From Gibbula magus (taxonomy: Eukaryota; Mollusca; Gastropoda; Trochida; Trochidae): DNA of 64,000 nt. Positions 1 through 12,182 of this stretch are shown piece by piece. The translations under genes and the position numbers were made by a program. Where the stretch lies: positions 72,972,420-73,036,419 of the forward strand of contig OW388289.1 in assembly GCA_936450465.1 (NCBI GenBank), written 5' to 3'. The notes beneath the pieces are model-generated. The model was not told where the DNA came from, made no database searches, and was given only the letters and a program-made list of their open reading frames with translations. Position 1 is the first letter of the stretch; every line of letters begins with the position of its first letter.

Positions 1-138
1 AGGATCTCTATAACTTATAACTATACATATCTATTTCTATAACAGTGACCAAAGTACACAGGTGTACATGGGTCTTCTGGTAAAGCAGTTCCTTTCTCTC
101 ATTCACCCTGATGCTCTGTGTTGTATAGGTGTTGACCT

Positions 139-241
139 TCACTGACCTTCTATAGATTTAGAGATTTCCTTTTCCACCTTGGCGTCCTCCTCAGCACCGT
201 TGGCTTTGGCCATCATCAGCGCTGTAACATGCACCGTTTCC
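139..241 (-). CDS. Probable last coding exon of an unidentified minus-strand gene
   Basis: Read on the minus strand, a good acceptor (TTTCCAG, AG at 243-242) precedes an open frame from 241 to a TGA at 141-139. After one base completing a codon it encodes about 33 residues, starting ETVHVTALMMAKANG and ending with a charged tail rich in Glu and Lys and a final SIEGQ. A hydrophilic, Glu/Lys-rich C-terminal tail fits many protein families, so I assign no function. The codons look coding (GCC, AAG and GAG are frequent in otherwise AT-rich DNA). Upstream exons would lie at higher coordinates. A possible first exon with promoter signals lies near 18.2 kb, but no exon in between could be linked by phase. 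It could still be a chance open frame. Confidence 0.45.
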
Positions 242-249
242 CTGGAAAC

Positions 250-3200
250 ACAATATCAATATAAACAAACGGGTTCCGGAAAATGAGCTATCTAAATAAC
301 AACGACAGCTAACTATGCGGTGTGTTGTCTTTGGTATATAAAACTCCAAATTAAAGTCCGTGTGTCGATGTTGATTTGGAAACTAAAAAACTCTAATAAC
401 CCCCTTTAAGGATCGGACAAGACGCAGTTTCGATGCTGCAATGTCATAACGGGGTACGCTGTACCGGGGCATAGCAATATTAACCATTGATTAAACTACA
501 GTAGTGTTCGTTACCACTCCACAGACGTAATAACATGCACATTCCCCGTGTACATTAATGCAAGGGGTAGCAACGATGGTTCGATCAGCAATGCTGTAAT
601 CCGGGTAGATAAGAAAACAGGCCAGTCGTCTCAACACTTAAATTGTGCATTAGACTTGAGTGAAATGGGAGATTTAAACTGACGGGTGGGATCGACTTAA
701 GCCTTCAAGTGTTGTAACTTGCAATAAACAGTGCTTCAGTAAATACACAGAGAGGGTGCCACCCACGCACCGCGCTCACACAGGCCACTGTTCTCCCTGT
801 TGGACATGTTGGAATCTAAATTGCTACAAGGACCTATACTATATACGCCCTTGCTACATACGTTCTAGATATCAGTAAGGGTTTCTTCCTGCCCAGTATT
901 CATACCATATACACAAGTTGACCATACAAGACAAATGACATTAGCTCTGTTTTCAGTGTTTTACCATGCTAACCCTTCGCTTAATTAATGGTCAGTTTAA
1001 GCAGGGACATTATATACAAGGTATATAAGGTCCCTGGTTTAAGTCAGTGCCGTTTCTCTTTTTTCACGTCTAATTTATTGTTATAATTCATACATTCCTA
1101 AACAAACTCAAACAACTGATGTAATTAAAGAACATGCATTTTATGACGTCAATTAACATGTAGTTACTCGTTAACATTGTATATAAAATAGGTATTTCGA
1201 GTCCATTTTCTTTTTCATATATTTGACCACACGGTTTGATAATTTCTTGTATATTGACAACAATTGTTATGGAATCTATAATGGTAAGAACTAATACTAA
1301 CATACTATCTTGAGGAACCTAGCGTCTACTAATGTGTTATAGCCATTTATTCTATCCCACGATCAACTTCTATTAAAATTATCAATTTAAGACCATTATG
1401 TATTAATGTAGGATATGGATTTATTAAACTCTGAATAATTGATCAACTTTCTTCTTGCACAAATGCTCAACTATTTATATATGACACAAGCGCTGAAATG
1501 GTGAACCATCTTCTGATCATGAATACTAGTTCCAGGGCCCTCATAATATAGTTCAAAGCCCAGGAACATGCACTAGCCTACACACATATATATAAATTCG
1601 TCATCGGGATGTACAAATGTCAAATGAAACTCAACAAGTTGAAGGAATGTTAAGTAGGACAGAGTAAATGAAATGGGTACATGTGCACATTTAACATGGT
1701 GAATAGACCCTCGACTTCAGACAGTCAGTGGGGAAGGAACTTTAAAGATATGCTTCTAATTTTTACACCAAAATGTCGTTATATATCTATGTCCGTAACA
1801 GCATTGAAAAACCTCATCAATGACTTATCATTTCAAAGAATGTTTAACAACTGCGCGGAGTTTGAACGTCTATGTTGAATGTCTATGGATGTAAACTCAG
1901 TAAGGAGTTGTCCTTATCAGATCGCCGCATTCCGTAAGCATCGTCATTAAAACAACATTCACTATGGACATATATCTATAAAGACTTTTGAACCAAACGA
2001 TTGACATGACTCAGAGAAGCTCAATGATATAATATAAATAATCAAACTTTCAAAGATGAAATTTTTCTCTGACAAGAACTTAACCCCTAAAACTTACCCT
2101 TACCCTCGGCCTCCTTTCAGCCATGATGCATATATAAGAGTAAAATACCCCAATGCAGAGTTGGTGTATAAAATTACAATCTGGTATATAGTTTACATGT
2201 GTTTACCCTTCAATAAGCACAATACACGAGAATTCAAGGGCTACATAAAAGACTGCCTGAGAGCATGTGATCTGATATATATTATGTCACGTTGTCCCGC
2301 ACTCGATCTGCAAACACGGCTTGCTCACCACCAAGGTATGTTAGCATGTAGCTACAGGGCGCGGTCCCTCCGTTGGTGGGTGGCTCAATACATGCATGAT
2401 ATCTGCAGCTTTCTATATATCCTACAAGCAGTCCCTACTCTAGCATTGTGAGTCAATGATAACCACAGTGATGATGATCACGATGATAATTCATATGTAT
2501 AATAATAATGTCCACGGGGACATGTATTGCTGAAAATAAAGGACCAGAATTCATATGCGATCGACGATCAAGCCCTTATAACTGAGAAAGATATAGGGCC
2601 GGGGTTGGTCGTCGACTGCATATATATGGTTCCTTGTTTCACACATATTCACACATGAATGGCACTGAAGAGTACAGAAATCCTATCCTGCAAGTATTTA
2701 TTAACTGGCTCTAATGTAAGTCTGTTATTCAAGTCGAAGACCAGAGACCCAAAGGACATACATTTGCAATATCAACACATTATGTTTTACATAAAAGTAC
2801 GACAAAGTAAACCAATATACTAATATAATAATACATACAATATACAATAAACATTAAATGATTTATTGCAATAGTCTTAATATCGAAGTTACAACCAAAA
2901 CATGCTCTTTCAATTAATTCAACGAATACCGAATTTAAATCATTACAAACGTTTCTTAAGACCATTATATAATCTGTCAAAGCATCTTCACAACCCATTT
3001 AGTGAATAACGATCAAATGAATAATGAACCCGAAGCATGACAGACAACATATTTAAATGTTCGAAGGATGGTTCATATATTTATGCATACCATTGTTTTA
3101 TTTGACAATACAAACGTTCAAACACAAGAGGCGGTACCTGCAGTTATATAGGCTACTATGCACCAGGCACAGTAAAATAAAGCCAGAAACCGTTTTAATT

Positions 3201-3540
3201 TAAAGGTATAGACGTTTATAGTATTCATTCACGAATAATGTACAAAGGTGAGTCTAATGAGACAGTCAGTTTGGTCACTAATGATATCAAGCACTATCTT
3301 TTTCCAAAATAATTTAGTCTTTCCATGTACTGGTATAACATTGTTCAACCCATGTAGATAAGTAAATGGTTGACCACGTTGATAACTTTTGTTCAATTGA
3401 TCGTCACGGGTGACTGACTTGAAGGGTCACGAACCCGTCAATAAGCGTACATTTGGTGAACATGGCAAAACACTGGGTCGGTCACACACCAGACAGAACT
3501 GTTCAGAGTTGAGTACATAGTCAATGAAAGCTGAATAGCT
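250..3540. other. Gene-poor AT-rich stretch, no supported gene
   Basis: I see no supported exon here. The longest open frame (2056-2451, plus, 131 codons) has no recognisable motif, is rich in Tyr and Ile as expected from AT-rich noise, and has no clear splice context. Short GAT-type simple repeats occur near 2470-2490. Confidence 0.5.
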
Positions 3541-3548
3541 CAGTTCAC

Positions 3549-3790
3549 AGTGTACCGCAACTTCCAAACGCAAGGCATACCTCTTGCCAGTCTGCATTAC
3601 TGGCTGATTTAACCCTTGCGGTTTATCCCCTAGCTTTCTTGTGTCGAGGCAGTGAATCGCTGCACTGGAAATGCATAGCGGGCCTGGATTTCTAAACACA
3701 GATTTCTTAAGGAAATACTGCAAGGCCTTAATCAGCCAGTAATGGAGACTGGCAAGAGTTATGCCTTGCATTGGGAAGTTGAGTGTACCG
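3549..3790 (-). mobile_element. Mutator-like MITE, copy 1 (224 bp with 9-bp TSD)
   Basis: The element spans 3558-3781, begins CAACTTCC and ends GGAAGTTG, with long terminal inverted repeats of about 60-70 bp around the shared segment GCCAGTCTGCATTACTGGCT and its complement. It is flanked by a perfect 9-bp duplication, AGTGTACCG (3549-3557 and 3782-3790). The same family occurs in the opposite orientation at 58,464-58,686 and as a truncated copy at 45,120. Nine-base duplications are typical of Mutator-like elements, which is the basis for the class. There is no coding capacity; the 114-codon open frame over it on the minus strand is fortuitous. The strand given is relative to the 58.5-kb copy. 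Confidence 0.82.
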
Positions 3791-6700
3791 TAGCATATTG
3801 ATAAGTTCGTGTATGTGTGTGAACATCTAGACGATGTTTGGAAACATATAAATATGAATGTTTAGCATATTGATATGAAAGTCATATGAAAGTTACTATG
3901 ACACCTGTTGCACACCGACTGTTACGGTTTGGAGGTTAATGAAGCTTGGCGAGGTAAATCAATAATATAAATGGAGATTCATCAAACATTTACTAGAAGG
4001 AAATACATCTAAACCTGAATCATTCAACCTGTGTATGCACCAACCTGGACATATAGCCAGCCGTAAAGTGAAATGTTGTAAATTTAAATGCCAATTTATT
4101 ATAAAAAGTTTATTATTTTTCATAAAATTACTGAAGTTTTATTGATATTGATTCGTGAGGAATTGGCCTAACACTCTTCAATGTATATACGTAATGTTAA
4201 TATTTGAACTGTTTGTGTAGCAGCAACAGCATATCTCAAGTCGTAAAGTGCAGGTGACATGCACAGGTGCGTGATAATCCCCCGCCATTTTCTAGCATAA
4301 GAGACAAAACAACTCTGCTTTCACAAAGAATCAATTTCCTGTTTCTATTTATAACATACGGAGAACAAGTAGGTTATCTCGACTCGTGTTATGGACAAAT
4401 TAATTCTTATTAGAAACTGGTCATTGTCTTATATAATCAATAATCTAAGAAGGTTACATGTAGATTAAACGTATATACGCCCTTGGTGTAGGAGTGTTTT
4501 GTACGCATATCAGCAGTGTAAATACACACACATACTCATACAACACCTTCCTATTTTCAAAGCACTTGATGATATGTTATCAGAATAAAAACATATGGCA
4601 CCAAAGATATACATGCACCAATCATCGTCATAAACTACACGTTTATGTCACAAGTCTGAATTCAATTCTATCCTTTCCTCCTGCACATTACTCATACAAA
4701 CACGCCATTGAAATATCTGGTTTGTTGTGAATAGACAAAATATAGACAGGACAACAACCAGCCATGCTATACCTAAACACGGATATACAGCAGCATATCT
4801 GCGATCTAGACAACAAACAAAACTTCTGCTAGTGTTATTGATCCATATCACACTATCCATCCTGTATCCGAGAGCTACGTACCCACAGTGTCATTCTGAT
4901 CGTCCACCATTACCAGCTTGCCGCCAAAACAATACTGCCCTCGTCTGACCTTTACTTCTATGTCATTTCGACTCGACCACTTTGGAACCCGATATATTGT
5001 CTACTGTAGAGAGGATTGGAGGTTAAAGTGCTATATTACATTACATACCAGCTGATCACAGGTGTCAGCCAATCGTATTCTTTGTCAATATGGTGAAAAG
5101 AGAAGAATGAAATATTCATCCGAAGACCTACCTTATCCATCATTTATATCATCCCTTCTGAGAGTGGATAAACACGACCTATGCCTAGTGAAGCTAGGTC
5201 TGTACTTAGCTACTGTTATTCAGCAACAGTGGAGTTGATTACACAAATGCCTCTTAGTATTATCGGAACTAAGGCTCAATAGACGACACAGTCCCGCTCA
5301 ATGACGAGGTGGTAACACGTGTCCCTGTTGTCTTATACCGGGGTATCTCGCTATACCGCCATACATACAAACTACCCCAGGCGGGATGTAAAATTTATAA
5401 ATAAGGATTGGACTTTAAACATGAACGAGGGCATGGGATTGAGGTTAAACATTATGTAAGCTTACTGAAAAGGGATAGGTATAAGCGTGAGAGATTGGTT
5501 AGGTAGTTTTTTACGAACATTTAAAAGTTTTCATTTCAACTTCGTTGGTTTACTAAACATAGGGAGGCTTTGATTTTGAATAATATAAACGCCCCTTCAG
5601 TATTCAATATGACGGATTTCAAAAACAGTATTTGATAGAAGAGGATCATTCACATAATTGTTGTTATGAAGCGAGTTCTAATCAATGTGCTTCTACCTCC
5701 ATGCTCATAATCACACACACATATATAGCTAGCGATCACAGCTAGAACGCTATACAATAGCTCCTCGAATCTCCTATTAAACACTTTTCTGAAGGTCCAA
5801 AACTGTTTGAATAATTCAGGGCAGTAAAAACTTCTCTCCGCAAGTGGCGCAATTGACCTGCTACCATGGCAACTAGCTAATGGCGGACAGGCAGTCGACA
5901 GGGTGAGCACCTTTCTCCCTTCGGATTATGCTGGATACCCATCAGAGGTTCTTCTGAATAGGCAAAAGGAAGTTCAAACTGAGTGTACGTTTTCAAAACA
6001 ACTAGACTGTGAAACCTCTTCCACGACTGCTGGGTATCTCTTGTCCATCTCAACCAAAATATTATTATTAACTTTTTAACATTTAAAGAATTTTAAGAAT
6101 CTTATTCTGAACAATAAAACATTACGGTTATTGTAAACAATTCAGTTTCAGATTGAAGATGTTTCTTAATGTATTAGCAAGGTGTGTTCAGCAAAGAAGC
6201 ATATCAATTTGAACAGGTAGTATGAAATGAATAACCAACATCATTGGATCTAACTAATTAGTTGTTTTATAAGCAGTTGATATGCCAGAAAGGACAATAA
6301 GTTAATGTGTGATTATATTATAGTACACCCGTTTAAAGGACATTGTTAATTTGTAATCACTTTATAATGTAGAATTTAGAACATAATAAAGACAGTATTA
6401 TAGATGTTAACTTCTTTTTCGTGGGGTAATAGCAAGTAACCAATATGGTATTCACCATAAAGAAATTGAAATATGTTTTATAAACATAAAGTAGCACAAA
6501 TGTCAAGCAAAGGTCTACTCACAGTCTACGAGGACCAGTATATCCAACCCAAAGACAACCAACTTCCTTCTATACCAATGTAAATATAGCAGAATGCCTG
6601 TTACTTTTGCTATATAAGAGGTTAGCCAACATTACTCTTTACATCTGAAGGCTTCATGTTCACACTACCAGCTATCTGGGTCAATGATTGTTCCTGTATA

Positions 6701-7834
6701 ACGAAAAGTGACACTGATACACGCATATACCCAGTTTCTTGATATAAACAAAACTCACCATTTGAAATATATCCTTCACCATAGACCGGCAGTTCATGTC
6801 TGCATAATGTAAGTGGGACCCGAAGGTTTGCCAAATCAACTTAATCATCCTCTGACGTCACGCGAGCATTGACAGTTTAAGACTATAAGTGGAGATAGCC
6901 CTGTATTTATATTCTATCAATGACACGCTGTTAACTTTGAATGAGACGAAACGTTTCTAGACCCGAGTGTATGGTCAGTGACCATATACAAAAAGTCTTA
7001 TGCAAAAGCCTTGTATTATAGTGGGAAAAAATTGTGAGGGGTACATGAACATTTTGAAAATATGAACAATGATATTTTCATTAATTGACATACTGATAAA
7101 ATACTGATAATAAAAAGTCGAATATCCCTAATTTATTTTGTCCAGTTTATAATCAAGAGTATATATTTTAAGGGGAAGTTAGTTTACTTTCCTTATTTTT
7201 CAAATATCAAGGCAATAATGATGAATGAATGATATCCCTTGATCGTTCTTTAAAAGATATACGATCAGTTCATAAAACGAGTCATCACTAAACCTGATTT
7301 CGTGACTCACAACGTTGTCTAAAGATTGAAGACTCGCAGATGTTCTGAAATATCAATTTCGAGTGACATGTTGTTACAAATAAAGAACTATTGATTAACT
7401 GAAACTATAACATCCACACCTTTAAGGACTGTTTCGGTGAATTACTATTTTATAATCAGCTTCTTTAAAGCTGCACGGTTGCATGCATAATGCATGGATT
7501 AGAGCTTTAAGCTTGTTCTTGCTATGCAGATCTGTGTGGTGCATTTAACGTTTAAACAATGAATTATGTAAATCTGATATCAATGAGGCATTATATATGA
7601 ATAACAAAATAATAAAAGAAACAATGATTTCAATATTGTGATGAAGACCTAAAACTCGTTGACTAATAATTAAGCCACCCATGCAGCCATACCATACTGC
7701 CCTTATTCTTTTCCTGACCTAAAACTGCACCTTATATTGTGTGCGCCCTAATGTTGTCCTCAACCATCAAATCTCTCAAACAATAGCAAGTTAATTAATT
7801 CCAATAAAGGCCACACAAGGCGTTTTTCGCTAAC
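3791..7834. other. Gene-poor AT-rich stretch with a few isolated splice-like sites
   Basis: No gene is supported. Isolated exon-like pieces are visible: a minus-strand AG...GTGAGT bounded segment of 41 nt (6798-6758), and a plus-strand ATGGCGGAC start followed after about 23 nt by GTGAGC near 5880-5905. Neither could be joined to another exon by phase. Confidence 0.4.
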
Positions 7835-8140
7835 ATGTTGAGTAATCATGTTTCGCCATTTTGGCTGTTTCATGTATTTGTATGCCCCCTTATCGGAGAT
7901 TCCGGGGTATATTGTTTTTCACCTGTCCGTCTGTATGTGTGTTTGTCCACACAAACTTTAACCTTGGCCATAACTTTGGATTGCTCAGAGCTAGGCCTTT
8001 CATACTTGGCATGTGCATACATGATGAGACCATCACATTTGACCTTGTGACCTTGACCTTGCCGCAGTGGACATCTTCAGAAAACTTTAACCTTGGCCAT
8101 ATCTTTGGTATATCCGGGGGCATCCGTGTTTAACAAACAC
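7835..8140 (+). repeat. Interspersed repeat of the GTCCGTCTGT / 'ACCTTGGCCATAAC' type
   Basis: A short GTCCGTCTGTATGTGTG tract is followed by a stretch in which ACTTTAACCTTGGCCATA occurs twice, about 130 bp apart, separated by GACCTTGTGACCTTGACC. I remember repeats built this way (GTCC-type microsatellite followed by conserved non-coding sequence) as common in molluscan genomes. The element at 11.7-12.2 kb has a similar architecture in the opposite orientation. Overlapping open frames on both strands are shadows of the repeat. The exact family is not recognised and the ends are approximate. Confidence 0.5.
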
Positions 8141-11100
8141 ATCTTGTTTAATCTGCTGTTGACTATTATTTTGGGGGTTGTGTTATTTATATAAGTCGGG
8201 ACCAAGTCACCTTACACACTCGGTTAGTCTTCACTCCAATAGTAAGTTGCAAAAGATGTCATTTTAACGTAACACAAAAACACAACGTGATTGAAACATA
8301 AAAGTAATGTTGTATTCGATTACGTCCATCCGTACAGATGAGAAGAGTGTGAATGGTTACCATAAACTCGTATTTGGCAACAATATCATGTGTATTCTTA
8401 TAACCAATCGACATATTTCCAAAGTTTAGCAGCAATCACCTGTAAAATCAGATCTGCAGTAATGACGACCTGGTCTCCTTTCACAAAGAAACCTTAACTA
8501 AGGTTAATCTTAACTCCCATTCGTGAACATTGCACCAAGGTTACCTTAGTGACTTTATATTATCTTATCTTAGTGCTGTGTGAAAGGAGGTCCTGGTAAG
8601 CGTGACTCATGCTTGCAATAAGGTTACATCATGGAGTCAACTTTAATTATAAACCACAGTTAAGTGTTGGGTGAGCGTTGATTAACTTAACCTCCACATC
8701 ATGGGTTTATAAACGACACCTTTAAGCAATATCCTGGTGTTTTCTCATGAAAACCCAGCCAGTCGTGTCATTACCAATCTCGTTCGCATTATCTGCAGGC
8801 GTTTCATTAAAGAGCAGATAAGATTTGTCCTTTTTCGTGCAGGGAGTATATTTATACACATACCTGAGGGTTATTTATGAAAAGCTTATTGGAAAGTAAC
8901 TACAATCATTGACCTATTATATTTAGAGTGAAATGAAAAGGTGCATGCACTGATTTACATAACAAATATACATAGTAAACTCATCATAATTATCTTTTAT
9001 GTGTAAAGCTTATTATCCATAAAAAACGTGTGGTTTCACTGCACTATTTCTAAAAGACCCCCAAGAACGAAGTAACTATTCAATTAACAACATGAGCTGA
9101 TTTACAACTCAAAAGAAACTAGCAACTCAGTTCAATCTATATTAAATTGTAATTACTTTTGAAGGTTGTCGAATTGTGGTTGAATTTTGAACAGAATGAA
9201 TGAACCATGCATAATCATTTAACCACAATATTCAAAAGAAGATCATAAAAAGCAAAATGCCTAGAAATATCTGAAAGCCTTAGCAGTATGCATGAGTTAA
9301 AATTCCTCACATAGGTAGGTCTACTCTAGACGACCCGACCTGAAATTGTGCAAGGTAGGAGAAATACACGGAGCGTTACGAAGTCTTTGTTTAGTTTACA
9401 CTGACTGAATTAGTAATGACGAGAGGGCGTGTTGGTGAGAGAAGTGCGGGTTGATGAGTGCAGCTGAGTCACCCTGCAGCATCTGGTGTTCTTGCTGGTG
9501 TAATGTATGAATATAGGCGTTTGTGATAGGTAATAATTAAGTCATTACACGTACAGGTTGTCAAGGTCAGTTATGGTTCAATTGTCGTCTTAAAATTATA
9601 CCATTTTAGTAACTTCTAACAGAACAATGAATGTAGGAATTGATGTTATAATTGTAAGGAATTCATTTTAGGTCATGCTTTGCGATATTTTTTTCTTTTC
9701 AAGGGTAAATAATAATAAAAACATTATGAAAACGTTGATACAAATTCTTATCAAATGTAAATACATATTACAGGTTTCTATGTCTTACCAATTCAAATTT
9801 TATAAATGAACTACTTATAAGTGCTTCACGTACACTCCATGAAGTGAAAAGCAAAAAGTCTTTGAGAGGCATCTTAGAAATTGTAGAGATGAAGAAATAC
9901 CAAATATATAATGAATGCTATTCATTGCAATAAAGAAGTTGACTATCCATATATCTTGGTTGTTTGTTTATGTAAAAAGTAGTTACAATTTATAGATTTT
10001 AAATTATTATGCCCATGGTATATAATGCATTGTCCAATTATTAACCAAGTAATGTGGACCTTTCAACACAATTAGTACAAGGGAAGTAAGCAATTTACAT
10101 TCCCAGGTAAACGATTTGATCTATGACCCAGGTTGGCAAGTGTCCAACACATACTGCCCACGTGTGACTTGATGGCTGTGTTAGTAACCTGTCACACCTG
10201 ACTCAGGTGAGAACACAACGCTTCAGGTAGACACATAGGTAAATCACAGGTACAAGCCTTGAGTGTCCATTAGTTTCATGTATGACAAAATTACCATGCA
10301 AAATATGTATTGTTGTAACATTATACCATAACTTGATATGACATGACACGAAGGAGGGACATGATATACCATAGAATACCATGATCTAACTTAAAACATA
10401 GCATACACTCTCAAATGAACTTGTTTAATAGAATATATGCAAGACTTAATGAAACTCTTATCTTGAAAAACAACCCTTCAAATATGGCAATGTTGACAGA
10501 GAAAAAATGTGTTCTGTTAATTTATTGTGTAATTACTATCACTACCAACATAACTTATTTTCAAACATACACGGCCTACATTTTTAAGTTGTGAAAACCC
10601 GACACTTTTTCCTCTATAATCAAATCCGACAAGTAAATTACAGTTGAATTTAAAAGTAACATAATCTAAATCCTTATTAATATAAATGGAACATGTTTGA
10701 TTACATTTAACGTGTAAGTTAATGTGTGAGTAGTATAGTAGTAGCCTGGTACGGAATGGTATGTACCTAAATGTATGGTATGGTGTGATATGATCTTAAA
10801 TATGAAAACAATAAATCATATCTCCTAAAAGTGTTTTTTCATAAACATCATGAATGCGCAATAACAACAAACTTTAAGATATAAGATACTATTGAAGTAA
10901 TGAATGACCAAATAAATTTAGTTAATCTTGAGAAAAGAAACTGATAGTATTTACCTGTAGTTGAAAGGTAAGAGTCCAGTATTTAATATACCCAGTGAAG
11001 TATAACACTAATCCTAGATTAGAGACGGTAACCACATCAAGTCATTTACCAGCCTCTGACAGCCGTATCAATCATGTACACATACCTGACAATCGTAATG

Positions 11101-11301
11101 TGTGACTAATAATATCGAGGTAGAACTATAGAGGGGGTTACATCACAGGGAGGGGAGATCACTCCTACGCGCACCTGTCATTCATACACAGGGTGTGGGG
11201 AACCCCGACAATCCCATATTCAAACAACAAATAGTTGGAGTGCGCCCACTGTGTAATGTTTGTTTAAACACCCGGTCTCGATGTTACATACTTGCGGTGA
11301 A
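8141..11301. other. Gene-poor AT-rich stretch
   Basis: No coding exon is supported. Short direct repeats of ATGGTATG and ACCATA type occur near 10,320-10,390 and 10,740-10,790, related to the pentanucleotide repeat at 30.7 kb. Confidence 0.5.
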
Positions 11302-11519
11302 TAGCAGTACTATACCTTTTCGGTCACAGGTCATCTCATGTGAGAGTGAGAGAAAGTCAATAGTATACATATTATATACAGAGAGAGGTTGAAGTGCCAT
11401 GGCAGTCAGTAGCAGTACTATACCTTTTCGGTTACAGGTCATCTCATGTGAGAGTGAGAGAAAGTCAATAGTATACATATTATATACAGAGAGAGGTTGA
11501 AGTGCCATGTCAGTCAGTG
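11302..11519 (+). repeat. Two-copy 109-bp tandem duplication
   Basis: Two near-identical 109-bp units (11,302-11,410 and 11,411-11,519) each begin AGCAGTACTATACCTTTTCG and end near GTCAGT. Only a handful of differences are visible, such as GGTCACAGG versus GGTTACAGG, so the duplication is recent. The 133-codon minus-strand open frame across it merely repeats the unit's translation twice and is not considered a gene. Confidence 0.85.
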
Positions 11520-11699
11520 ACAATGACGATCTCCTTTGCTTATATATTTGTAACATTTTCAACATAAGGTAAATGTACTTTACAGTATATTGTATCGTCT
11601 TACGATTATTCTGACATATGTTGCTAGTTATGTATATTGGTGAAAGTTTATATTCATGGTTTGCGTCACATGGTTTGGAACACAATCACTTACTTCAGG

Positions 11700-12182
11700 A
11701 TTACGTGAAAACAAAACAAAGTTTCAGGAAGATATGATGAACGGTTTTGGAGCTGTGCTCCGGAAACGAACCTGTCTCTGAACAAAGTCCAAATTCAACA
11801 AGTTTCTATGGAAACGAAAAAAAAAAATTTCAGAAATCTAAAAATATCAAAAGGCACCACTTCAGTTAGTTGGTAATACACATGCAAAGTTTCAGGAATA
11901 TATGATGAACGGTTTAGGAGCTGTGCACCGGAAACGAACCTGTCTCTGAACAAAGTCCAACTTCAACATGTTTCTATGGAAACGACCAAAAATAAAATTT
12001 TCAGAAATCTGAAAATATCAAAAGGTACCACTTCAGTTGGTGGGTAATACACATCGAAAGTTTCAGGAAGATATCATGAAAGGTTTTCGAGTTCTGCTCC
12101 GGAAACGAAATGATTACGGACGGACGGACGGACGGCCGGGGTGATGACTTTATCCCACGGTATTACATACCGGTGGGATAAT
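11700..12182 (-). repeat. Interspersed repeat with three internal units and a GGAC microsatellite
   Basis: Three tandem units of about 168 bp start near 11,718, 11,885 and 12,055, each with AGTTTCAGGAAGATATGATG followed by an 'ctCCGGAAACGAA' segment; the third is cut short. A (GGAC)n tract follows at 12,117-12,136. The right end has an inverted repeat (ATCCCACGGTAT, TAC, ATACCGGTGGGAT, near 12,152-12,179). Read on the minus strand the order is hairpin, GTCC microsatellite, then the conserved units. This is the architecture I remember for abundant molluscan non-autonomous elements. The hairpin end recalls Helitron-type termini, but no CTRR end is seen, so the class is open. Confidence 0.65.

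Noticed and set aside
2056..2451. 131-codon plus-strand open frame
   Set aside because: No motif, AT-driven composition, no conserved pattern or splice context that I can see.
3427..3771. 114-codon minus-strand open frame
   Set aside because: It runs through the inverted-repeat MITE and its left flank; no coding evidence.
5880..5905. ATGGCGGAC start followed by a GTGAGC donor on the plus strand
   Set aside because: It looks like a first exon but has no promoter support or downstream exon that I could join; too weak to list.
11284..11685. 133-codon minus-strand open frame with internal repeats
   Set aside because: The repeats reflect the 109-bp DNA duplication; no protein family is recognisable.
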